A stretch of 64,000 bases of DNA from Patiria pectinifera (taxonomy: Eukaryota; Echinodermata; Asteroidea; Valvatida; Asterinidae): NCBI GenBank assembly GCA_029964075.1, contig CM057147.1, positions 20,605,513 to 20,669,512 of the forward strand, in the 5' to 3' direction. Position 1 is the first letter of the stretch, and the number at the start of each line of letters is the position of its first letter. The notes under the pieces were generated by a model, which ran no database searches, was not told where the DNA came from, and saw only the letters and a list, made by a program, of their open reading frames with translations. Positions 53,871 through 64,000 of this stretch are shown here, piece after piece. The position numbers and the translations under genes are program-made.

Positions 53871-55066
53871 CCAGACTTCCTGGTGTTCTACCATAAAAGT
53901 TGGTTTTACCAAAAAGGTTCATAGAACAAAGAAAATGAGTATTTTAAGGGGTGCCTTTAGGCAAATTTATATACCGTAGACCTGTAGATGTTGCTCTGGG
54001 GCCCTCGGTCACCCTCAAACCTTCTTGCAGATTTTTCAATTTCTCCCAATCTCAACCCTGAGAGATGCATCTCGTCTCCAGAGCAACGCTCGAGTTTGGG
54101 ATTTACATGTACAAGACGAAAACAATTTGTTGGTGCGTCGAGAAAGCAGAACCCATCAGAACCTAGTGCACATTGATTGGAAAATGATTTTTATCAGCCT
54201 CTTGGAATAAGGACTTCAGAATTTCAATTTCGCTTCATACATCACTGTCACTTTGGACGAGTTAACACTCCGAAGTTACCAAGCTGTCACAGTTGCCTCG
54301 GACGCCTTTCAGTGATTATAGGCCTACTCCAGACATCCAGAGCCTCCGTGGCTGCCCCAGAGTTTTAGTGTGCTGGCGTATATATGGGGGACAAAAAGTG
54401 TTGTAGGGACACTTGAAAAAAAGTCACCACAAGCCAGTCCAATTTTTCAGTATGTACAGTAGACATCTTCACAGTAGAAATCTTCATATTAAAATGCTGG
54501 CCCTGCCAGGCCACAGTGGAACACCTTGAATCAAAGAGGCTCACGATGACACAGTGATACATGATGACGTAGGTAACACAGGTAACACATTCACACAAAA
54601 CGTTGTATTTGATTCCTTGCCAGTATAGAAACGCAAGATTCCAAATAGATACCAATGGCAAAAATATCGGCCCAAAGGAAGGAAAATTCATATATTGTAT
54701 TTTGTAATGTGTGGAAAGTTATGCTTGAAACTGTCTGTTGTCCAGTTACAGTTTACACCAGGCTGCGTGAACATGACAGGATTTCAAAGTTTCAAATTTT
54801 CAAATTACATTGTACATGAGTTTGGATGGGTCGGCAGTTGTTCTGCAATTTGCACTTTCATGTAAATGCTTTTGAAGCACACATTTATACGTACGTGTAT
54901 GTACTGGTACTCGGTGGAATAGTTTGCTGCAGTTGCCAGAGTCCATGGACAGATAATTGCAAATTCAAGTCATATTAGCACCAAAAAAGTAAAATATTAA
55001 GTTGTAGTATACAATGTATGTTCAGAACAATAGTGCTAGTACCGGTAGTAGTAGTCAGTAGTGATT

Positions 55067-55480
55067 AGGGCTGTGCATCGTAACCTGGTATCTGAGTACC
55101 AACCGCTGATGTTGGGAACCAGTTCCAGATTACTTACATGTAGTAACTTCATGTAGTAACTTCTCAGACAATGGAAATGAAAGGTTTTGAGTGTCATTTG
55201 TGGGGAGTTTTCCAAGTGAAAACCGAGCTACATGGAAAAACAAAACAGATGTCACGTTTATGACGCTCGCGAAAGTAGCAGTTTCAACTGAAAAAAAAGC
55301 TCACAGTGACTGTACACTCATGAATTGCTGCGTTGACTCACCAAATGAAGGCTGTAGTATTATCGTGCGGAAACTTTACGAACAGTCTGAACAGACGTTT
55401 CCGAGACTTGGATTTTGGGGTTGGGTTTCTTTGTTGTTTTTTTAATCGGGTACCTGGAAATGGGGGTTGGCACATGCTTA
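55067..55480. mobile_element. hAT-like element, copy 2 (inverted relative to 39587-39990)
   Basis: Begins TAGGGCTGTGCATCGTAACC; the right end is AATCGGGTACCTGG with GGCACATGC. Inner blocks GACTTGGATTTTGGGGTTGG and AACTTCTCAGACAATGGAAA are the complements of blocks in copy 1. Confidence 0.55.
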
Positions 55481-55817
55481 CGGTTTCTGTGCCGACATTT
55501 TTGCCACCTTCAGCCATCCTCATACCGAGCCATCGATCGATGTGTAATTTACGGCCGTCTCGCAGAGTGTCTATTCGTTATTTTGGCCGTAAATCATTGA
55601 CCAATCACACCGTCTTGAGTAACCGGAGACCCAGTTATTGTAGAAGACATTGCACAAATCACGGGAATTAACGGTTGCCCTATTGACATTTTCTCTCGGC
55701 CCTGTACGGTGAGATGTCGTAAATGATTGATCATGTTTTTTTGCGCTTCATCGTTCTCCCCCCAGACGTGCACTCTGTAAACCGCATTTAATTAATCTAG
55801 GTTCTGGGTAGCAAGAC

Positions 55818-55840
55818 GTACATGTACATGTACATGTTCA
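55818..55840 (+). repeat. ACATGTAC microsatellite
   Basis: Three consecutive GTACAT units followed by related GTTCAT and GTGCAT units. Confidence 0.8.
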
Positions 55841-56151
55841 TGTGCATGTATGTGTGTTCACTTCCTGCCTGTAAATCTAATAAGCGTGTCAACTTGACTT
55901 ATAGTACACGGTACATGTACATGTAGGTCATCTTTGGTTATGTTTTAAGCATGTTGCAATTTTGTGCCAAAATGAAATGAACAAATTTGTTGTGAGCCTA
56001 GCAGTTTTTGATGGATATTGTAATACATTGGCTACAATTTCTTGGCATTTTTGGAAAGGGAGTTTTTGTGATAACAGATCAGTTACGCACTCTAATCTTT
56101 TTTACTCAGTTAATATTATAAAAATAAGTACGTGTTATTATTCTAAATAAT

Positions 56152-56335
56152 GACTGTTTATGAGTGCAATGGTAAGAATAATTTCATGAGGTGACAGATG
56201 GAATGTTCCATTCCATGAGGCGAATGAAATTATATGTGACCGAATGAAATTATTCTTTCCATTGCACGAATGTGAATTCCATTTGTTATTTGTTTTATAC
56301 AACACCTGAATAAATCCTCCTCATCTGATTGGTTG
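56152..56335. repeat. Palindromic repeat family P, copy 3
   Basis: TGAGTGCAATGGTAAGAATA, GAATGTTCCATTCCATGAGG, GAAATTATTCTTTCCATTGC and ACACCTGAATAAATCC in the same order as at 14468 and 14925, more than 41 kb away. Confidence 0.7.
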
Positions 56336-56354
56336 TAGGTTGCTATTATTTGTT

Positions 56355-56640
56355 GGGTTCACATACATGTAGCTGCAATCGGCTGAATGTGAACATGTCC
56401 CGGGCGCTGATTTCAGGCGCAATTCAAAACATGACTCGCCAACTTTTTAATTGAAATCGAGATCCTACATGTAGAATAGTGTTTTCTTAGAATATACAGA
56501 ATTCAATGTCACAGAACTAAAGCTTGATCAGGGTTAGTTGTTAAGAAACCTTCTTAAGTTTTTGAACACTTTTGTTGCTCAAAAATAAAATTAAAAAAAT
56601 CACAAACTACATGTACAAATGGTCCACTGTGCCTTCCATC
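56355..56640. repeat. Dispersed repeat family S, copy 3 (partial)
   Basis: CTGCAATCGGCTGAATGTGA, CATGTCCCGGGCGCTGATTT, TTTTAATTGAAATCGAGATC match the middle and right part of the copies at 44790 and 52020. Confidence 0.6.
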
Positions 56641-56779
56641 ATTGCTTCAAAGTAAGTTGGTGTACAGTGCAAACTTGCAACAGGTATGATGTACATCATT
56701 CTTTCTTAATCAATGTAGTACATTGTACATGTCTGTAATTGTTACACATGTCCGTGTACCGTATATCTGTCACCAGGTC

Positions 56780-56845
56780 ACAGTACATTGTACAATGTAC
56801 ATGTACAGTACATGTACATGTAGATGCACCGTACATGTACCGTAA
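56780..56845 (+). repeat. GTACAT/GTACAAT tract
   Basis: A run of ACATTGTACAATGTACATG-type units, nearly all self-complementary. Confidence 0.8.
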
Positions 56846-58185
56846 TTGATCTTTTTGTTACAAATAGAAGAAACTTGAGTTGTACCCCTCAGAATGCCTC
56901 CATACATGTATGAAGACTCGGCCATAAATCTGACAAAGCAAGAGCAAGGCAACAGTATTTTCCAAGCTGTACAAATTTGTACGTGTTCAAGTGACATGTA
57001 ACGTGTATGTCCTGCCATTTTGCACTTAACAACGGCAAATTGGCAATCAGTAGAATTGCTGGCTAAGCATCCAGTGTTCCACTTTCGAACAGCTCGTTGA
57101 GTGTCAACAGTTTATAGAGTAAATAGAAATTCAACACCGTTTTCCCCATAGACCTCATCACCCACCCACTGCCCATCAAAGACACAACCAGCGCCCAACA
57201 CCCCCCCATCCCCCACCCCACAGGCTCCGGGGACCAAGAGGAAACATTATTTGTGATAAGTCACGCTCTACTTCATCCCCCTCGAGGCTTCGTCCTTTCG
57301 GACAGAGAAACGATGAATGCAGGAATGCACGGTTGCCGTCCCCAAAGAGGAAAGAAAAAAATTTGGAATCAATATTTAGCCTCGGCCGTAAACAAACCAA
57401 ATAGCAATATTCTGTCACCGTTGTCGTGGGAGCGGCTGATCTTATGGATGGGCATGCATCCAGGAAGCCACGGTCTGCCGAAATGGAATTCCTTGCAGCT
57501 CCGGAATATTAATATTCTTTTTTTTTGTAATAATAAATGTTGGGGTAATTATTGATTGTCTGTATGCAATCGATAGGCTCATATTTTACCAGAAATTCTG
57601 CTGGTAAACGCATGGTTATGTTGCATTTGAGATGAATGAATACGGTTGACAGTTAGCTCCAAGGCAGGAAATATTTGATGAATATTAAAAAAAAATGTAA
57701 ATGTTTTTGTTTACTGGAATTTCTCATTAAATTAAGGAGGTGAAAATGATTAAGACTACTGCAAACTCTTTACTGACTGGATTGCCCTGAAATATATAAA
57801 TCTTAAAAACCTTTCTAATTTAGGAGAAAACTAGTGCAGTGAAAAAGTGTTTTGCTCATTTTTTTTTTTCAATGTGAACATGATACACCACCTGCACGTA
57901 CTTGTTTTGAGCATGTTTTGCCAAAGTATGCACTGCAACTTTTCGTTAGAGGCGCGTTTTGGTGATCATTAACTTGTTGGGATTGTGAGTCTTTTGGCAA
58001 CGTGGGTAGCGCGGTAATCACACGTAATTGATGCCCCAATCAAAGCCACCAAACGTTCAACCATCGGTAAACAACAAGGCTGACAACCAAACTTGATTTA
58101 GATCCAGATTTTTTTTAAAATTCCGTTTGAATTGCATTTCAAACCAAATATTTGAAACCAACCTTAGCAAAAAATTAAGCTTTCC

Positions 58186-58535
58186 TTTTTGGTGACAACA
58201 TGGGCTAAAGAAAACAACTGGAACATCCCCCAATTTTGCTCTTTTTGTGGTCTTCTTGGTCTATGAATAGCCTGCCCATTCAACTTTATATCAGAGAGTT
58301 CCCATCCATTCTTTTCAACATTACAGCTCTGGAATGTTTTTGTAAAGGCCCAGTGGGCATTGAATCCTGCAAGCTACATGTATACCCAGTCATTGGGAGG
58401 GCATTTCATGCGGCACCTTACTTGTTACTTTTTGTTGGCATGACTGTGAGCTGGATGGAAACTTTTGGTGAAATCAAAGTCATTCGGTTGAAAACAGTTG
58501 GGATAACCGAATTTTGAAATCTCCGGTTTCTTCCA
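58186..58535 (+). repeat. Dispersed repeat family T, copy 2
   Basis: Same blocks as 50909-51190 (GCTAAAGAAAACAAC, TTGAATCCTGCAAGCTAC, GCATTTCATGCGGCACCTTA, GCATGACTGTGAGCTGGATG, GGATAACCGAATTTTGAAAT), with extra sequence around 58245-58345. It ends just before the tRNA-like unit. Confidence 0.7.
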
Positions 58536-58622
58536 CCACTTGACCGAAGCAGATTTGGGTTGTGACTGCCAACACATACAACTAGAATAGTTAAATGCGG
58601 TAACCGGCCAACCGATCACGTA

Positions 58623-58695
58623 AGCTCGGTGGTCGAGTGGTAAGACTTCTGCACTAGAAAGCAGGAGGTTGTGGGTTCGAGTCCCACCCGAGTGG
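58623..58695 (+). tRNA. tRNA-like pol III unit with eight-base anticodon loop
   Basis: 73 nt: acceptor AGCTCGG/CCGAGTG (first pair mismatched), short D stem GTC/GAC, anticodon stem TCTGC/GCAGG, T arm GTGGG-TTCGAGT-CCCAC. The A box TGGTCGAGTGG and B box GGTTCGAGTCC match consensus exactly, and TTTTT at 58696-58700 follows at once as terminator. The anticodon loop ACTAGAAA has eight bases; placing T33 normally gives AGA (Ser), but the short variable loop is not that of tRNA-Ser. More likely a tRNA-derived SINE head or pseudo-tRNA than a working tRNA. Confidence 0.6.
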
Positions 58696-58700
58696 TTTTT

Positions 58701-61700
58701 CCAACTTTAACTCGGGAGGTAACACACTGAGTATACAGTGTTTATACGTCGGTGAAGGGCAAAACCTAATATTGATCAACTAAATGTCACACAAACCTGT
58801 TGTGCCTTCACTTGACCATACATGTATGAGGTGCTCGACATCAACAGCATCTTTCACAGAATAAGAATAAGTTTCAAGGTGCAAGCAAACTCATATTTCC
58901 TGCAATGTATGTTGATTCACGGTGTAAACTCAGGACAACTCAAAGCACAACTTTAGTTTATGTCAACAGGGTTGGAATTTTTTTTTTCCATTTAATATCC
59001 CTTCTCATCCTGTCTCCTGATCAATCATCCATGACGGCTCCCCCTGGGAACGGAGAACCCTCTCGCATCTACCCAGCTTATGTCTTATACCCCTGTCCAA
59101 TTTTCGTCTCAGTTCCCAAGAGAACTTAGTAAAAACCTGTGTCATTTCTCTCCCATCTCATGTTATGGTTTGGCCGCGGCTACACCGGTAATGATGTGGT
59201 AACTTGAGAACATCTGTGGATACATAACAGGAGGATGCACGTGCCGTAAAGTAATCAGGAGGTTTGGTAGTAATCTCGCGTGGGTCACTCAGAGTCAGAG
59301 TCAACTGTAAATTGTTGTAGGCTCTGAAACCCCTCGGCTCTCGGTAAATTTCTCTGCATCCTCTTAGTGTTTGATTTGTTCCCCTCATAAATGTATCTTT
59401 AGGCCTATATTTTGTCCTGTTTCAAGAAGTTTGGAAAATCCCCCCTGTCTCAAGCTCAGGTTTCATGTTTACCTTGGACCTTTTGTAAACTCCTAGAAAT
59501 GCAAAGATTTTTTAAACGATTGCCTGTATTGTTGGTATTTTAGAGGCCCTAATGTGTTTTTTATTTGTTCTACATGTATTTTCACTAAAAAAGAAGTTGT
59601 GGGTATTTTGGGACGCGCTGTATAGTTCAGTAAAGTAGTTTCATTTGCTGCATTTAATTGGTGAGTTTGAGAACAGACAAGGCAGGGGCGGATCCAGGTT
59701 TGGATGTGGGAGGGGGGGGTGTTTAGCAGGCATGATGTTTTTCTACATGAGATTCCTCTTTTTACGGCCCAAAGGGGGGGGGGGGCTTAGGTCCATCACT
59801 GCAAGGATGGAACAAAATAAAACACTTCTTGAAAAGTAACCATGAGCAAGAGTAATCGTGTAATAGATTGCCATAGATGTGACTCTGTCCATCCGCAGTT
59901 TGCATTCAGGGGGACTTGGACACGCAGTACGCTTAAGCTCTTCCTGTACTCAGACAACCCCTGGTCGCCCCTGAATAACTTGCCATCTCTCTACCTTGAT
60001 TAAATGATGCTAATACCACCTGCCATTTTAGCCCCCCTTCCCCCAGCAGTATATTGTTTTCATTTTTCTTCTGCTTCATCTTTCGTCGGCCTGCGAGGGT
60101 CGCACTGCACCGCATTCGGCAGTCGTCGTCCGTCAGTGGGTGGGATTAGGTCCCTTGCCTGGGCTGCGTGAGCGGAGGATGAGGAACATCCATTTGGAAG
60201 AATAACATCTTCAAGGGGAACTAGAAATGTGTTTGTCACGTTGGCAAACACAGCTGTTTCGGCTGTTTGAAATGATTCTGTGATGTGACAACGTCATCAT
60301 GACACCACTTCAATTTTCACCTATAACACATCCCCGTCTATGCACATGCAAAGTTTCAACCTAATCGGGCTTGTACTTCAGAAGATATAGGGATTTGAAA
60401 AATGCACCTTTAATGTGACGTCGTCATCGTGACGTGTATGGGTAGAAGAAAAAAGGTGTGCAAAACCTATTGAGAGGAGTCTGAAAAAGAAAAAAAGAGG
60501 GGGGAGGAAATTTACTGTTCACCTTTAGTAACTGAATCAGCACTTAAACTGTCCTGCCTTTTACTCACTGGGTCCATGGGTAGAGAAGACCCATTGGACC
60601 TACCATGAAGGAGTGGTCGCCATATATCACTGAGGTGGTATCCTTGTCTTGTGGAACTAGTAAAGCTAGTCCCAGAGAGCACAATTCTGTTCAATCGATT
60701 CAGAATGGCTATTTCACTAGAAGTCTTTCCTTGCAAGTTGCCTACACATTTGGCGGATTTAGCCCATTCATTGGCCTTGCAGGGTAATCCTATTTGAAAC
60801 TTTTGGGCCAAGGTGAGACCTAAGCAAGTCTAATTCACATTTGTCAGTCAGTCAGGTGCAAAGAGGACTGTATTCTTAAAGAAGAGGCACACACGCGTTT
60901 TGGTATTCCTATTGGTCGAAGGAGCCTGGAGTGAGTGCATTTTACCTGGTGCTACCGCAGAAAATTGCTATAGGCTGACCCCTCTGGGACCAGGGAAAAG
61001 ACTACCTGTAGTGAAACTTAAAACTTGTACATGCACAGATGAACAGAACAGCTTTACAATGTACTACAGATTTACAGGAAAAGTCCTTTGCAAGGACTTG
61101 TTCCTGTAAATGTGTAGTGTAAGAGTTTTGTGTGCTGTGCCTAAAGCTTATCTTCTCTCCAGGATCTGTGTGGGAAGATTTTGAAATCAAACTTAAAATC
61201 CACCAATGCAGACACTTGAGGGAAAGCTTAAAATATTTGTATTCACCTGCAATTTGGATCTTGTAGTTCACTCAGCCTAGTGAGTTAGAATCTTGAAATG
61301 TTTACAAATTGTAAAAAGAAAAAGAAGAGGAAAACGTTGCCTCCTGCAACGATCAAGAGTATTACACTCAAAATCACAACTGCATCTATGGCCAACAGGG
61401 GTTTTCGAAACCTAGGATCTATCTGGAGGCTGGGCTTCATCACTTGCCTGGGAGTCATTTAAGAAGCAAACCAAATCAATTTCAGATGATCTCATAGTAT
61501 AAATGTAGGATTTGATGTTCCTGAAGCAGACTATGGACTGATATTGAGCTGGAATGCCCAAAGTGAGAGCCGATACAGTACAACCTTGAGTCAAAGCTGG
61601 ATTGAAGCTGATGTTCCAATACACCCTCTGGCAGGCAGTGCTCGCAGATGGCCCTTTTTCAGTTCACCATGCACCAGAATGATCATAGGCTTACCAAGCC

Positions 61701-62267
61701 ACATCCGTTCCATCCTCCTCATGCCGTGCCCAAGTAATGCCTAATTCTGCTGATAGAGAGAGAGAGAGAGAAATTCCTAAGCCCTAAGCCGGCAAGCACA
61801 CATGTTAACACGCACTTAGTGACGGCATCTGGAAGAAGGCGTGCGTTGCCCAGTATTGTACGGCTAGCGTGTGGGCCGGCCTGAGCTCTGAATCCAATTA
61901 GTGGTATGGTCTTAAGCAGCGTAAGTTATCTAGTCCTCCCTAAATCCTGGACGGACAATCGGCGGCGGTCAGGACTGCGGCACGGCGGTGTTTCTCTCAA
62001 GAGTTATCTTGCCCTACAGGCTACAGGTATATATCTGCGCTTGTTTTTACAGAAAAGTCTACCACCGTGTTGTCATCTGAGACAATTGGTGAAATGACAG
62101 TTTTATGCTTTGAACTTGGATTGCATTGATGTATGTTTTGAGTGATTTAAAATGTACTGTCCATGCTCTTCTTCAATTTTTTTTTCAATTTAATTTCAAT
62201 ACGTATGTTGTAAAACTGTGTTTTTAATATGTTGGGCATACAAGTACATGTGTACTTGTATGAAGTG
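58701..62267. other. Stretch without recognised genes; unassigned reading frames on the - strand
   Basis: Contains a degenerate G-run repeat (59684-59790), a 99-codon unassigned - strand frame (60811-60512), a 51-codon - strand frame with one hydrophobic segment (about 61440-61285, AIDAVVILSVILLIVAGGNV) and a GA microsatellite (61755-61771). Nothing here could be tied to a known family. Confidence 0.35.
61755..61771 (+). repeat. GA microsatellite
   Basis: Eight consecutive AG/GA units. Confidence 0.85.
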
Positions 62268-62269
62268 TA

Positions 62270-62699
62270 CAGGGTGGTCCCAAACAAAGTTTACACTTTT
62301 TCAGCCGCACATTTGTCAAAACTGGGGAGACATGTTGAAATTGTTTTAAGATATTCCCAAACTACAAGATCTTGGGTGGCATATGGTGAATACGGCATTG
62401 GAAATAAAGCCTAAATTAAGAAATGGCGGTCATTATTTTGCAAAATGGGTCAAAAACCAGTTTGTCTAAACGCAAGTCCATGAGATATGGTCAAAACAAC
62501 AGCACTGAGTGCACAGATGAACTGAGATAACGATGACTTTTATTTTTAACGCCATTTTCACCATACAAATACCACCAAGATCTTGTAGTTTAGGAATATA
62601 TCTTAAAACAATTTTAACAATTTTGAGAAATGTGCGTCTGAACAAATGTTAATACACCCCTAGTGATCAAGTCTTGAATTTTTTTTTGGGACCACACTG
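62270..62699. mobile_element. Mariner-like miniature element, TA duplication
   Basis: It begins CAGGGTGGTCCCAAACAAAG and ends GGGACCACACTG, flanked by TA on both sides (62268-62269 and 62700-62701). Long inner arms include AACTACAAGATCTTGGGTGG and CCACCAAGATCTTGTAGTTT. No transposase. The CAGGGTG(G) start is shared with the element at 3647-4150. Confidence 0.8.
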
Positions 62700-62701
62700 T
62701 A

Positions 62702-64000
62702 TACTTGAGGGACATGTTCACTGTAGTATAGCTTTATTTCACATACTGAGCATCCTTGTTTACTCATAGCTCTCACGGGGAAGGCACTGGATGTGCAAAT
62801 TTAGAGGTTGTGACAGATGTCAGGCTTCTCAAGATATTGTCTTTCATGTTTGCAATTCTCTTGTGTAACTGTGTCATGCTTTATCACATTCTACATATAG
62901 GCAAGACCATCATCACAAATTAGTCATTGACTTAAAGTCTTATTAAAGACTTTGTGGTGCCGCTTTATGGTGAGAAACATTTTGCGCACATCCATGCACT
63001 GGGCCTAATTTCAGGCTCTGCTTACCGTTAGCGAAAAAATCACTACTTACCAGTACTGTAGCAGGAAATTCCTTGCTTATGGTAAGCCAAGAATGGCTAA
63101 CATGTATCCATGGACATGTGTATGATCCCGTATTGACTATTAAGAATTCTGTGCTTAGGCCTACAGGGTTAGCGCAGAACTTTTCCTCTAGCGATGTCAG
63201 AATGGTGATTGTAAGCGCAGAAGGCCGTTGTTAGCAGAGCCATGAAATTGGGCCCTGGTTGTAAGTAAAATAAAAATCAATGTTGATTTCACAAATTCTG
63301 AACGCTAAAAGTATACCTCCGCAATAATCCACCCCCGAGGCCTTATTATTTGGGCCAATTATCCCCCCTAATTGGACCTGTATTGGACCCATTTCTCAAC
63401 GATGTTGGTTTTCGTAAGCCAAGCAGTGACCTTGCCTGTAGCAGCTGTGTGAACTTGGTCCGCGGTGCAATCGATGCGAGTGTCTTTTCTTCAGCGTCGT
63501 TCTTCGGAAGTAATCGTGTTTTCCCTCCGTTCGTGCATGAGAGAAGAGGTGATACAGTTTCTGAATGGTGTGGCATACCGGTACATTCACATGTAGTGCT
63601 CTTCAATGTTTCTTTCCGGAGTTGTCTTTGAGATTTTTTTCGTGATTTTTTTCCACCCTTTTCCCGGATATATTCAGCTTCTACGCACACGTACATGTAA
63701 GTACTTGCTGTTAAAGTGGATCGTTCATGTTGATATTTTCACAGAGCTAGCTACCGGTAGCACAGAAACTCGCTATGTATGCACAGAAAATGTTTACCTA
63801 GGTCGGAACAAATTTTGGCACTGCCCTAAAAATTATCCAGGTAGGTGGGTAGGAAAATAATTATATTTTATAACTTTATGTTTTCCTGTCAGTCATGTGT
63901 GCTTTAAATTTGTTTACCAATAGGGTACCTTCAATGGTATTCTGTGTAATTAACCTGTTTTATTGTTCAATTAATCATAACACAGCCACACACAGCTGTG
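62702..64000. other. Right end of window, no feature recognised
   Basis: AT-rich with a few short open frames and no splice-site-bounded conserved coding sequence that I can identify. Confidence 0.4.

Noticed and set aside
58623-58695. Functional tRNA-Ser(AGA)
   Set aside because: The loop has eight bases, the first acceptor pair is mismatched and the long variable arm of tRNA-Ser is missing. Called tRNA-like instead.
1-64000. CRISPR arrays, operons, ribosome binding sites, bacterial attachment sites
   Set aside because: Spliced animal genes and transposon types show this is eukaryotic nuclear DNA. The regular repeats present are contiguous satellites, not repeat-spacer arrays.

Overview
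The window reads as nuclear DNA of a marine invertebrate deuterostome. All supported genes are split into short exons with GT-AG introns, the proteins match animal families that are also found in vertebrates, and the non-coding DNA is full of short inverted-repeat transposons and of the self-complementary motif ACATGTAC. That motif, the TTA- and TTAA-flanked miniature elements and the general base use suggest an echinoderm (sea star or sea urchin type) or a hemichordate. The species is an inference. There is no bacterial, organellar or viral gene organisation.

Three genes can be supported. (1) On the + strand, 304-12451 holds the last twelve coding exons (495 codons plus stop) of a mitochondrial Na+/Ca2+(Li+) exchanger, SLC8B1/NCLX. 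The 5' part, including the first alpha repeat, lies left of the window. (2) On the - strand, 25187-18972 holds a complete five-exon gene for a 148-residue protein of the little-studied CXorf65 family. I rebuilt it exon by exon; all four introns are phase 1. (3) On the + strand, 38595-47022 holds the first coding exon and the second exon of a large SRRM2-type spliceosome protein (cwf21 domain). The gene evidently continues to the right of the window. These genes are not functionally linked and simply neighbour one another.

Layout: 1-12451 NCLX exons and introns, with a 10-bp minisatellite squeezed into one short intron and several miniature transposons; 12452-18971 gene-free, a dense cluster of palindromic elements including a hAT element inserted into an older one; 18972-25187 the CXorf65-like gene; 25188-38594 gene-free, with a deleted LINE copy, a 953-bp hAT element with perfect 8-bp target duplication, a foldback element carrying a 99-bp tandem array, and a tRNA-like sequence lacking its anticodon arm; 38595-47022 SRRM2 exons around an 8-kb intron carrying piggyBac-like and hAT-like elements; 47023-64000 SRRM2 intron or flank, with satellite-like tracts, ACATGTAC arrays, several dispersed families present twice or three times in this window, a tRNA-like pol III unit and a mariner-type miniature element.

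No new multi-gene system is evident. What stands out is the CXorf65-like gene, the variety of non-autonomous elements whose target duplications can be read directly, and a few odd structures (foldback array, inverted-repeat Penelope fragment, two-copy piggyBac-like family with a perfect 28-bp central palindrome).
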